A stretch of 64,000 bases of DNA, from NCBI RefSeq assembly GCF_001625325.1, contig NZ_JRQQ01000007.1, forward strand, positions 124,001 to 188,000, written 5' to 3'. The notes under the pieces are model-generated. The model searched no databases. It was not told the DNA's origin and saw nothing but the letters and a program-made list of their open reading frames with translations. Position numbers and translations under genes: made by a program. This document shows positions 1 to 7,439 of this stretch, piece after piece. This DNA comes from Croceicoccus estronivorus. GTDB lineage: Bacteria; Pseudomonadota; Alphaproteobacteria; Sphingomonadales; Sphingomonadaceae. Numbering within the stretch: the first letter of the stretch is position 1; each line of letters begins with the position of its first letter.

Positions 1-2
1 CC

Positions 3-791
3 GGCTATATACCAAACACGATCCAGGTGGCCGGATGGATGCTGGAAGCGATGCCGGGGGGCTGGGCCGCACCTGCCCCGCTACTGTTGCCGCTGCGTTC
101 CTGGGCAATGGCGGCAGAAGATATTGCCTGGCTGAACGCGCGCTTTCCGGGGCGGGTCGGTCTCGGGGTCGGGACAGGCTCGCTCGAAACAGACTTCGAC
201 ATCATGGGGCTGCCTAAGGAAGGCTATATCGACCGCTTCCTCGACGGGTTTGGGCATATTGCCGAGGCGCTGCGCGGGCGGCCCGATGGTGAACTGGCCA
301 AGGACCCGGCCATCAAGCGCTGTATCGAGCATCCCATTCCGATGCTGAGCGCCAGTGCGAGCCCGCGCGGTTGCCGTTTCGCTGCCAAGATGGGTGCAGG
401 GCTGTTGTTCGAATCCCTGACGCCACCGCCGCGGCTGCGCGAACTTGCGCAAATGTATTACGATGCGGGTGGCCCTGGTCCGATCATCCTGATCCGGCGC
501 GTGTGGGTGGGCGAGGGTACCTTCGAGCGACAGGAACGCCAGGTTGGTGTCTATCGCAGCTATGGCAATCAGGATCTGATGAAGCATTGGGGTGAGCAAA
601 ACCAGCTCATCAACGGGTCCGCTCAGGAAGTTGCCGAGCGGCTGGCTGAGGCAGCGCACGAGGTTGGCGCCGATGCGATCAACTTGCGCATTCATGTGCC
701 GGGCGTACAGCCCGAAGAGATAATGTCGCAGATTGGCGCGCTGGAGCCTATGCTCCCCATACTGCGCGGCATTTACCCTTGGAAGGGATGA
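3..791 (+). CDS. LLM-class (luciferase-like) flavin-dependent oxidoreductase, C-terminal part
   Basis: The reading frame is open from the left edge, so the N-terminus lies outside the window; 262 residues are visible. The segment with GVGTGSLETDFDIMG, then a region of PILxSASxPRGCRFAAKMGAG type, fits the bacterial luciferase-like TIM-barrel family, in which a strand ending in GVG and a later 'AAxxGDG'-like loop contact FMN or F420. The C-terminus, with NQLINGSAQEVAERL, is the usual 'G(S/T)PxxVAExL' region. Family members oxidise small organic substrates using reduced flavin. The substrate cannot be told. It stands upstream of a non-coding stretch and is probably the last gene of an operon that begins outside. 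Confidence 0.8.
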   Translation, partial: GYIPNTIQVAGWMLEAMPGGWAAPAPLLLPLRSWAMAAEDIAWLNARFPGRVGLGVGTGSLETDFDIMGLPKEGYIDRFLDGFGHIAEALRGRPDGELAKDPAIKRCIEHPIPMLSASASPRGCRFAAKMGAGLLFESLTPPPRLRELAQMYYDAGGPGPIILIRRVWVGEGTFERQERQVGVYRSYGNQDLMKHWGEQNQLINGSAQEVAERLAEAAHEVGADAINLRIHVPGVQPEEIMSQIGALEPMLPILRGIYPWKG

Positions 792-1019
792 TACGTTGTC
801 GGCCATCAAGCTGTTGCCGGAGTGTTACGGCAAGGTCGAGATGCCGGTCAGGGACAGATAGCCAGATAGACGGTGGGGGAATTTCGCACGTTCCGTTCCA
901 GTAGGAGATTGTGCCAAGACTGGGAGTGAAGCGGTGCCGCGCCTGGTAGGTCTGCTCGGCGCCCTCTTCACAGTGCGTGATTTCAAGGGCTTGTTTCTAC
1001 AGGGGGGAAGTCAAGGCCT

Positions 1020-1063
1020 GCCGCTCTGAGGCGGAGTTGGTTCTATTTCCGCCCCTGAGCGGC
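1020..1063. repeat. GC-rich imperfect inverted repeat (hairpin)
   Basis: Arms at 1020-1035 and 1048-1063 pair at 14 of 16 positions around a 12-nt loop. No T-run follows on either strand, so it is not a classic intrinsic terminator. It may be an RNA-stabilising structure or a REP-like element. Confidence 0.5.
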
Positions 1064-1213
1064 CCTTGGTGCTGGTGATATTGCGGGAGCTCTGATTTTC
1101 CCCGTTGTCGAGGCGGTCACTTCTGATCGATCAATTTCGGCGAGGAACGGGGCTGTCGCAAAATTATGGACTGCTGTTGGATTTTATAACATTTATTAAT
1201 CCTGTTCGGAGTG

Positions 1214-1256
1214 ATAACACTTCTATTTGAATAGAATTTCTAAATAGAAGCGTTAT
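1214..1256. promoter_or_regulatory. Candidate operator: long palindrome abutting the start codon
   Basis: Arms ATAACACTTCTATTT (1214-1228) and AAATAGAAGCGTTAT (1242-1256) match at 14 of 15 positions around a 13-nt centre. The centre carries another AATAGAA copy, so TTCTATT-type half-sites occur three times, two of them face to face with a 2-bp gap (1221-1236). The right arm ends on the base before the ATG at 1257 and covers the ribosome-binding area. Binding of a dimeric regulator, or an RNA hairpin over the start, could control both following genes. Confidence 0.6.
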
Positions 1257-1748
1257 ATGCCTGATAATTTACTTCAAATTTATCACATAAATATAAATTG
1301 CACGGATCTTGGTAGGACAGTTTCTTTCTATGAACTGATCGGGTTTCAGATCAGTACCGATCTTCGCGTTCCCGTGGCGGATCATCCCGTGGAATTTTCC
1401 GATATCGGCCTTGGCCCGCCATTAGGGCTGCCCGATGATCTGGCTGGTGCAGCGGTGCTGATGTCCGCAGGCTCTGATCCACGTGGTACGAAGCTGGATA
1501 TCATTCAGTGGAACCACCCGCTTCACGAAGGGAAGCAGAGGGTCAGCATGGCGCAGCCCGGCGTTGGCCGGATAGCGTTGAAAGTCAAAAATGCTCAGGC
1601 TGTTTTCGATGATCTTGTCGTGGCCGGGCATCAGCCCATCAGCGAACCGACGCGCGTGATACTGGGTGGCGTGCCTCTAATATTCTTCTGTGTTGAAGAC
1701 CCCAACGGCACAGTGATTGAAATCATGCAGTTCGCGATCAAAAAATGA
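1257..1748 (+). CDS. VOC-family (glyoxalase/extradiol dioxygenase fold) protein
   Basis: The 163-residue protein opens with a strand-turn-helix typical of the VOC fold (YHININCTDLGRTVSFYE near residues 9-26) and ends with the partner half carrying FFCVEDPNGTVIEIMQF, where the final Glu is the usual metal ligand. The metal-binding His of the first half corresponds to H11. VOC proteins are metal-dependent dioxygenases, lyases or epimerases, so the reaction cannot be fixed. The start codon sits directly behind a long palindrome. The stop overlaps the start of the next gene by four bases, which makes co-translation with the alcohol dehydrogenase likely. Confidence 0.8.
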   Translation: MPDNLLQIYHININCTDLGRTVSFYELIGFQISTDLRVPVADHPVEFSDIGLGPPLGLPDDLAGAAVLMSAGSDPRGTKLDIIQWNHPLHEGKQRVSMAQPGVGRIALKVKNAQAVFDDLVVAGHQPISEPTRVILGGVPLIFFCVEDPNGTVIEIMQFAIKK

Positions 1749-2845
1749 GAGCTGCAATTCTATTCAATCACAATTCCGAGCTCCAACTGGTTGATGATCT
1801 GGAAGTTGAACAGCCGCGGGCAGGTTATGTGCGCGTGCGCATAACCCACTGCGGTTTATGCCATTCAGACCTCTATACGATGGAGGGGCACTTCGGGGAT
1901 GCCTTGCCTATCATCCCCGGCCATGAGGCTGCGGGCATTGTCGATGCGGTAGGTGAGGGCGTTACGCATGTTCGCGTTGGCGAACCTGTCGCTATTACGC
2001 CGATGCCGGCGTGTGGCCGCTGCACTTACTGCTGCAACGGCAATCCGGCCTGTTGCGATGAGGCCCGAATATGGATGTCCGGCCGGTTCGTTGATGGAAC
2101 GACACCATTTCGTTGGCATGGGCAGGAAGTCATGAAGGGAAACGGTGTCGGCGGCTGGTCGGAAATGACAGTGCTGCCGGCTGCAGGCGTTGTTCCTGTG
2201 CCGGAAGAGACGCCTCTGGTTTATGCCTGCCTGCTTGCCTGTTCGATCCAGACTGGCGTTGGTGCCGTGTTCAACACCGCAAAGGTGGAAGCCGGCGATC
2301 ATGTGCTGGTCATGGGGCTGGGCGGTGTGGGACAGGCTATCGTGCAAGGCGCCCGGATTGCCGGTGCGACACGTATTATTGCCTGCGATCCGATCCAATC
2401 GAGACGGGAGACTGCGCGAGCTCTGGGCGCGACAGATGTTCTGGATCCCAACTCCTGCGATGTGCTGCGAGAGGTTCGTGGCTTAACGGGCGGACGCGGC
2501 GTGCGTCATGCTTTTGATGCTGTGGGTGTACCTGACCTGGTGAATTTGGCGGTCAAGGCAACCATGCCTGGCGGTGCGATCATTCTGGTCGGGGCGTTCC
2601 GACCGGAGGACCGGCTATCCGGCGTTTCCCCCAATCAGCTTATCGGGCAGGAAAAGCGTATCATGGGATGTAATGTCGGCACGGCATATGCGCCTCGCGA
2701 TTATCCGCGATACATGGAGATGTGGTGTGCCGGGCTCTTGCGTATGGAACCAATGGTTACGCAGACGCGCCCGTTTGCAGAAATCGACCTGGCATTGAAT
2801 GACCTTCGTGCCGGCAAAGGTATCCGCACGGTTCTGGAATTCTAG
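1745..2845 (+). CDS. Zinc-dependent alcohol dehydrogenase (medium-chain dehydrogenase/reductase)
   Basis: The 366-residue protein has the complete MDR layout. The catalytic zinc site is C39 with H60-E61 in the GHEAAG motif, and a later Cys lies in LLACSIQTGVGA. The structural zinc loop carries Cys at about 90, 93, 96/97 and 103/104. The Rossmann domain has MGLGGVGQAIVQGA. This is the class III/benzyl-alcohol-dehydrogenase-like branch, which oxidises primary alcohols or glutathione/mycothiol adducts with NAD. The start overlaps the VOC gene by ATGA. Product aldehyde fate is unknown; no aldehyde dehydrogenase is adjacent. Confidence 0.9.
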   Translation: MRAAILFNHNSELQLVDDLEVEQPRAGYVRVRITHCGLCHSDLYTMEGHFGDALPIIPGHEAAGIVDAVGEGVTHVRVGEPVAITPMPACGRCTYCCNGNPACCDEARIWMSGRFVDGTTPFRWHGQEVMKGNGVGGWSEMTVLPAAGVVPVPEETPLVYACLLACSIQTGVGAVFNTAKVEAGDHVLVMGLGGVGQAIVQGARIAGATRIIACDPIQSRRETARALGATDVLDPNSCDVLREVRGLTGGRGVRHAFDAVGVPDLVNLAVKATMPGGAIILVGAFRPEDRLSGVSPNQLIGQEKRIMGCNVGTAYAPRDYPRYMEMWCAGLLRMEPMVTQTRPFAEIDLALNDLRAGKGIRTVLEF

Positions 2846-2897
2846 CTGGCGAGTTCGGCTCTATTCGGGGAGGTCATTTTCGGCGATATTGCACGCA

Positions 2898-3287
2898 ATG
2901 ACCGAGATACCCGGAACAGCGGCCATAGAGCGCCTTGCGCATGACGCAATCCGGAAGCTCCCAAAGGAATTCCGTGATTACCTGGCGGATGTTGTCATTC
3001 GCGTGGAAGAGTTTGCCGACGAGGAGACATTGCATTCGGTAGGGTTGACCAATCCGTGGAGCTTGATCGGACTGTATCACGGGCACCCGCTCGGCAAGCA
3101 GTCGATCTGGTCATCGGGCGATATGCCGAGCACCATTACACTGTTCCGGCGTCCATTGATAAACGAGTGGCGGGAAACAGGTGCCGCGCTGGAAGATGTT
3201 GTGAACCATGTCGTCGTGCATGAGGTGGGCCATCATTTCGGTTTGTCCGATCAACAGATCTATACAATCGAGGATGAGCCGGACTGA
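2898..3287 (+). CDS. Metallopeptidase-family protein (zincin-like, PF06262 type)
   Basis: A 129-residue protein whose C-terminal HEVGHHFGLSD (H108, E109, H112) is the HExxH zinc motif of the small cytosolic zincin-like family, followed by the usual Asp. The family is widespread in alphaproteobacteria and its substrates are unknown. ATG 2898 is chosen because it gives family length. The nearest purine-rich ribosome-binding stretch (about 2867-2874) is 23 bases away, so an in-frame TTG at 2889 is also possible. It lies in the space between the dehydrogenase and the converging GntR gene. Confidence 0.8.
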   Translation: MTEIPGTAAIERLAHDAIRKLPKEFRDYLADVVIRVEEFADEETLHSVGLTNPWSLIGLYHGHPLGKQSIWSSGDMPSTITLFRRPLINEWRETGAALEDVVNHVVVHEVGHHFGLSDQQIYTIEDEPD

Positions 3288-3363
3288 GAGGCACTCCCTT
3301 GCGATATGGTATCGAATTCGCGAAGAATGTGGCTTGCCGTCGCTTGCACGTCACCTAGCGCAA

Positions 3364-4038
3364 TCACCTGTCGATCCTGGAGCCGGCCAATTGCTCGATC
3401 ACGATCGCCCGCACATTTTCAACATGACGAATGCCGGCCTGCTCGGCAGACAATGAATCTCGATTGCGAACGGCCGCAATCATCTCTTCATAGTCTGCCA
3501 ATCTAATTCCGCGCAATTTGGGTGTTGGAAACTGGGCATGGACGATATGCATGCCAATCGCAGGATACAGTCGCTGTAACTCGCGGTTGCCGCCTATCTC
3601 CAAAAACGCTCGGTAGAGTTTTCGGCGGGCACGGCTGAATTGCGGTATTTCATCCTCCGCTGCTGCGGTCGCAATCGCGATCTGCGCTCGATTTAAGGTT
3701 TGATCGTGGCGCGCCATATCGAAGCGTTTTGCGGCGACTTTCAGAACGAAGGCAGTCATGTCTTCCGCCACATCCAGCACGTCCATGGTTTCATCCGCGC
3801 TGAAACGCCGAATCCTGGGTGAACGGTTGGGCGATGGGTCAATCACGCCTCGCCCTGCAAGGAGTTGTATCGCCTCCCTCACGGCGTTTCGGCCTGCGTG
3901 GAAAGTTTCGGCCAGTTCAGTTTCGACAAGGCGTTGCCCTGGCACCATCGAGCCCGTCTCTAACCCCAAGAGAACTCCGCGAAATACACGTTGAACGGGG
4001 CCAAGCGCGTTTTGTGTCTCACTGTCGTTGGTCATCAT
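3364..4038 (-). CDS. GntR-family transcriptional regulator (FadR/FCD subfamily)
   Basis: The 224-residue protein has an N-terminal winged helix (RLVETELAETFHAGRNAVREAIQLLAGRGVI) followed by an all-helical FCD-type effector domain. Two adjacent ATG codons at 4036-4038 and 4033-4035 are possible starts; a G-run stands just before them. The reading frame is open far upstream, but that extension runs antisense through the acyl-CoA dehydrogenase gene and was discarded. It is divergent from the dehydrogenase/kinase/SDR operon with 90 bp between starts. A textbook FadR-type half-site pair in that gap suggests it represses the operon and itself, with an acyl-CoA or hydroxy acid as a likely ligand. 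Confidence 0.85.
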   Translation of the reverse strand: MMTNDSETQNALGPVQRVFRGVLLGLETGSMVPGQRLVETELAETFHAGRNAVREAIQLLAGRGVIDPSPNRSPRIRRFSADETMDVLDVAEDMTAFVLKVAAKRFDMARHDQTLNRAQIAIATAAAEDEIPQFSRARRKLYRAFLEIGGNRELQRLYPAIGMHIVHAQFPTPKLRGIRLADYEEMIAAVRNRDSLSAEQAGIRHVENVRAIVIEQLAGSRIDR

Positions 4039-4081
4039 CCCCGATTTGAACCGAACACTTTCAAGGGGCAACCCTGTGTTG

Positions 4082-4099
4082 ATTGTTCTACAATATTGT
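4082..4099. promoter_or_regulatory. Candidate GntR/FadR-type operator
   Basis: ATTGT-TCT-ACAAT at 4082-4094 is a perfect inverted repeat matching the FadR-subfamily pattern GTnnnAC. It overlaps a second palindrome, ACAATATTGT, at 4090-4099. It lies between the divergent GntR (start 4038) and acyl-CoA dehydrogenase (start 4129) genes. Confidence 0.65.
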
Positions 4100-4128
4100 T
4101 CCATGAAGTGTGTGGAGGTGAAATCACA

Positions 4129-5292
4129 GTGACTGAACGCGCTATTGCAATTGCAGAGAGAGTGGAGCGGTTCGTCCGCAACACCATCGTCCCGTATGAG
4201 CGAGATCCCCGCGCCAGAGGAGAACATGGTCCAGCGGATGAACTCGTCGCTGAAATGCGAGAGAAAGCGCGGGCTGCAGGTGTGCTTACTCCCCACATCC
4301 TCGACAATGGCGAGCATCTGACGCAACGGGAAACGGCCACTGTCCTGATCCGATCGGGACTGAGTCCACTGGGGCCACTGGCCTGCAATACGATGGCGCC
4401 TGACGAGGGTAACATCTATCTTCTGGGCAAGAAGGGCACGGAAACTCAGAAGGCTCGCTTTCTCGAACCTTTGGTTGCCGGAACGGTTCGCTCGGCTTTC
4501 CTCATGACTGAACCTGCCGATATAGGTGGCGCAGGTTCCGATCCTTCGATGATGAAGACGACATGCTATCGTGATGGCGATCACTGGGTTCTGAACGGAC
4601 GGAAACGCTTCATCACCGGGTATGAAGGCGCCAAAGTGGGCATTGTTATGGCCAAGTCCGAGGATGGGGCCTGCATGTTTCTGATCGATTTGCCGGATCC
4701 GGCAATCACTGTGGAGGACATTCCTCATACCATTGATAGTTCGATGCCGGGCGGCCACGCGTCGCTCTTGCTCGAAAACTTGAGAGTCCCGGCTGACCAG
4801 ATGCTGGGCGAAAGTGGTGAGGGCTTCGTCTATGCGCAGGTCCGGCTCGCGCCTGCCCGTCTTTCCCATTGCATGCGCTGGTTAGGTGGCTGCATCCGCG
4901 CGCACGAGATCGCATCGGACTATGCCTGCAAACGGGAAGCATTCGGCAAGCTGCTGATTGATCACGAAGGCGTGGGCTTCCTTCTCGCCGAAAACCAGAT
5001 TCTTCTCAAGCAGAGCGAGTTGATGATCGACTGGTGCGCAAGTGTGCTGGACGATGGCTCTTTCGGAACCGTTGAAAGCTCCATGACGAAAGTCGCTGTG
5101 AGCGAAGCGCTGATGAAAATTGCCGACAATTGTGTTCAGGTCATGGGGGGAACCGGCGTAACCGATGACACGATTGTGGAGCAGATGTTCCGTGAAGTGC
5201 GCGCCTTCCGCATCTATGACGGGCCAACCGAAGTTCACAAATGGAGCCTTGCAAAAAAGATAAAGAAATCTGTCCTCGCGGGGCGTGAATGA
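4129..5292 (+). CDS. Acyl-CoA dehydrogenase, ACAD10/11 or LvaC-like
   Basis: The 387-residue flavoprotein has the acyl-CoA dehydrogenase sequence FLMTEPADIGGAGSD in the mid domain and a C-terminal helical bundle with QVMGGTGVTDDT and then DGPTEVHKWSLAKKI. A DGPxEVH ending is typical of the ACAD10/11 branch rather than the straight-chain enzymes. GTG 4129 is preferred over an upstream ATG because a GGAGGTG sequence sits eight bases before it. Its last four bases overlap the kinase-like gene. In LvaC and ACAD11 this enzyme turns a 4-phosphoacyl-CoA into an enoyl-CoA; the same role here is inferred from the pairing. Confidence 0.85.
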   Translation: MTERAIAIAERVERFVRNTIVPYERDPRARGEHGPADELVAEMREKARAAGVLTPHILDNGEHLTQRETATVLIRSGLSPLGPLACNTMAPDEGNIYLLGKKGTETQKARFLEPLVAGTVRSAFLMTEPADIGGAGSDPSMMKTTCYRDGDHWVLNGRKRFITGYEGAKVGIVMAKSEDGACMFLIDLPDPAITVEDIPHTIDSSMPGGHASLLLENLRVPADQMLGESGEGFVYAQVRLAPARLSHCMRWLGGCIRAHEIASDYACKREAFGKLLIDHEGVGFLLAENQILLKQSELMIDWCASVLDDGSFGTVESSMTKVAVSEALMKIADNCVQVMGGTGVTDDTIVEQMFREVRAFRIYDGPTEVHKWSLAKKIKKSVLAGRE

Positions 5293-6374
5293 CGGACATA
5301 GGCAGCAATGAAAATGCCAATACAGGCACAACCGAAATCCGCGAAGGTCACGAAATCAATCGGGAAAGCCTGTCTGCATGGATGCGTGACAATATACCGG
5401 ATTTTGAGGGGATCTCGGATGTCAGGCAGTTCAAGGGCGGTCAGTCCAACCCGACATACAAATTGCTCGCCGCAGAGCGAAATTATGTCCTGCGGCGCAA
5501 GCCTCCCGGGAAATTGCTGAAGGGTGCGCATGCGATCGAGCGCGAAGCGAAGGTACTGACCTGTCTGGGAGGTACAGGCTTTCCAGTGCCGCAGGTTTAC
5601 GGCCTTTGTGAGGATGAGAGCATCATTGGATCTCCCTTCTATGTCATGGAAATGGTGGATGGCCGGGTCATCTGGGATGCGTCGATTCCCGATGTAACCA
5701 ACGCTGAGCGGGCTGCGATGTACGATGCGATGAACGAGGTCATCGCCCGGTTGCACTGCATTGATTACACATCGATCGGTCTGGCCGACTACGGCAGATC
5801 AGGTAATTTCTTTGCCCGTCAGATTGACCGGTGGAGCCGCCAGTACCGCGACGATGTGGATGCTGGCCGTGATGAGACCCTGGAACGTGTGATCGAATGG
5901 CTGCGGGAAAACATTCCTGCCGCAGACGACATGACTTCGATCGTGCATGGGGATTTTCGCATCGATAACATGAAATTTCACGCGACCGAGCCGCGTGTCG
6001 TTGCGGTATTGGACTGGGAACTGTCCACGCTGGGCCATCCGGGTGCCGACTTTGCATATCACGCGATGATGTACCGAATGCCGCCCCATATCGTGGCGGG
6101 ACTGTCTGAAACGAATATTGCAGAGCTTGGTATTCCAACGGAAGAGGAATATCTCGCGAGTTACTGCCGCCGTACGGGCCGCAATGGAATGCCGGCGTAT
6201 GAATATTACCTCGCATTCAATTTCTTTCGGCTGGCCGCGATTTTCCACGGCATCAAGGGGCGGGTGATCCGCGGCAACGCCTCAAGCGCGCAGGCGAGGC
6301 AACGGGTTCAAATTCTGCCGGAACTGGTCGATCTTGCATGGCGTCAGGTGGTGAAAGCAGGCAGGCAGGCCTGA
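5289..6374 (+). CDS. Phosphotransferase-family protein (aminoglycoside-phosphotransferase fold), LvaA-like
   Basis: The 361-residue protein has the kinase-like fold. A glycine-rich loop (FKGGQSNPTYKL near 48-59), a lysine/arginine region with YVLRRKPPGKLL, the catalytic HGDFRIDN (H220, D222, N227) and the metal-binding LDWELSTLG around 242-250 are all present. The family is better known for antibiotic kinases, but the branch fused or linked to acyl-CoA dehydrogenases phosphorylates 4-hydroxyacyl-CoA. The ATGA overlap with the dehydrogenase supports a shared substrate. An antibiotic resistance role is unlikely here. Confidence 0.85.
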   Translation: MTDIGSNENANTGTTEIREGHEINRESLSAWMRDNIPDFEGISDVRQFKGGQSNPTYKLLAAERNYVLRRKPPGKLLKGAHAIEREAKVLTCLGGTGFPVPQVYGLCEDESIIGSPFYVMEMVDGRVIWDASIPDVTNAERAAMYDAMNEVIARLHCIDYTSIGLADYGRSGNFFARQIDRWSRQYRDDVDAGRDETLERVIEWLRENIPAADDMTSIVHGDFRIDNMKFHATEPRVVAVLDWELSTLGHPGADFAYHAMMYRMPPHIVAGLSETNIAELGIPTEEEYLASYCRRTGRNGMPAYEYYLAFNFFRLAAIFHGIKGRVIRGNASSAQARQRVQILPELVDLAWRQVVKAGRQA

Positions 6375-6409
6375 ACTTGCCTGCCCTGGTTCTTGGGGAG
6401 GTATGAAGC

Positions 6410-7168
6410 ATGGGTGCGAATTTCGATCTTGCGGGGCGTATTGCGCTTGTAACCGGGGCATCCAGTGCCGGTTTCGGGGCGCATTTTGCAAAGGTACTGG
6501 CCGAGGCCGGTGCTGAAATAATTGTCGCTGCGCGGCGCCTCAACCTCCTGGAGCAGGTGATTGGTGATATTGAAGCGCGCGGGGGGAAAGCGCATGCGGT
6601 AGTGATGGACGTTACGGACAGCGCGTCAGTCAACGCTGCTTTTGAGGAGTTCGGTGTCCCCGACATTGTCGTGAACAATGCAGGGGTTGCGCGTTCGGCG
6701 ACGGCATTGGAACAGAGCGACTCAGACTTCGATCTGGTGATGAATACAAATCTGAAAGGTGTCTGGAATGTAAGCACAGCGGCGGCGAAAGCGATGGTCG
6801 CGGCTGAGCGGGGCGGCTCCGTTATAAACATTGCGTCAATTACCGGCATACGAAACGCAGGCGGAATTACGCCTTACGCAGTTTCGAAAGCGGGCGTCAT
6901 ACAGATGACGAAGCAGTTGGGGCTGGAGTGGGCGCGCTATGGGATCCGCGTGAACGCGCTGGCTCCTGGCTATTTCACAACGGATTTGAATCGCGAGTTT
7001 TTCGAGACTGGCTCTGGCCAAGCCATGTTGAAACGCATTCCGCAGAGACGAATGGGGGACTTATCCGATCTCGATGGGCCCCTGTTGCTGCTGGCATCGG
7101 ATGCATCGCGATACATGACGGGGAGTATCATCACAGTGGATGGCGGGCACATTCTGTCCACTCTGTAA
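6410..7168 (+). CDS. Short-chain dehydrogenase/reductase
   Basis: The 252-residue classical SDR has a slightly unusual cofactor motif (TGASSAGFGAHFAK rather than TGxxxGIG), NNAG at about 84-87, a serine in NIASITG and the YAVSK catalytic pair. The C-terminus ends with TGSIITVDGGH, as in FabG-like enzymes. A ribosome-binding GGGGAGG stands about nine bases before the ATG. As the third gene of the operon it probably oxidises the 3-hydroxyacyl-CoA formed after hydration, like LvaD in levulinate degradation, or handles another alcohol of the pathway. Confidence 0.85.
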   Translation: MGANFDLAGRIALVTGASSAGFGAHFAKVLAEAGAEIIVAARRLNLLEQVIGDIEARGGKAHAVVMDVTDSASVNAAFEEFGVPDIVVNNAGVARSATALEQSDSDFDLVMNTNLKGVWNVSTAAAKAMVAAERGGSVINIASITGIRNAGGITPYAVSKAGVIQMTKQLGLEWARYGIRVNALAPGYFTTDLNREFFETGSGQAMLKRIPQRRMGDLSDLDGPLLLLASDASRYMTGSIITVDGGHILSTL

Positions 7169-7376
7169 TTATCTGAATTTGCGAATAATTCTCTCGTACT
7201 TCCTTTCGGTTTGGGGGAGTGTATCGTTCCCGGTCCAGCGCAAGGCATCGGATGTTGCCCGAAGCCTGAAATACTAACCCTGCGCACGTCTCTGCTCTGG
7301 CTTTTGCGATCTGCCGATGAGGCCAGGGCCTTCCCCCATTGGGTCCCGGTGAGATAGGGTAAGGGAAAATAGCAAT

Positions 7377-7388
7377 GCAACTTGTTGC
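7377..7388. promoter_or_regulatory. Short inverted repeat upstream of the BCCT gene
   Basis: GCAAC-TT-GTTGC lies about 50 bp before the transporter start, in a 271-bp gap that otherwise shows no gene. It could be an operator half-site pair; no regulator can be assigned. Confidence 0.3.
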
Positions 7389-7439
7389 CATCCCGTTCGT
7401 TCCGGGAGTGAAGCTGGACACGATGAGCAGGGGAGAGCC

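Larger units (their letters stand above)
792..1256. other. 465-bp intergenic region with a GC-rich hairpin and an AT-rich promoter/operator zone
   Basis: No convincing coding frame is present. The stretch contains a long imperfect hairpin at 1020-1063, a segment resembling the terminal repeat of an IS6-family element near 1149-1163, and an abrupt switch to AT-rich DNA from about 1160 to the start codon at 1257. The AT-rich part probably holds the promoter of the VOC/alcohol dehydrogenase operon. Confidence 0.6.

Noticed and set aside
4039-4869. N-terminal extension of the GntR frame
   Set aside because: It runs antisense through the acyl-CoA dehydrogenase gene and has no motif. The GntR DNA-binding domain starts right after 4038.
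5289-6374. Antibiotic resistance gene (aminoglycoside kinase)
   Set aside because: The fold is shared, but the overlap with an ACAD10/11-like gene and the operon point to an acyl-CoA substrate.
7200-7430. Possible riboswitch before the BCCT transporter gene
   Set aside because: Some words resemble parts of a TPP aptamer, but the ordered conserved helices could not be found.
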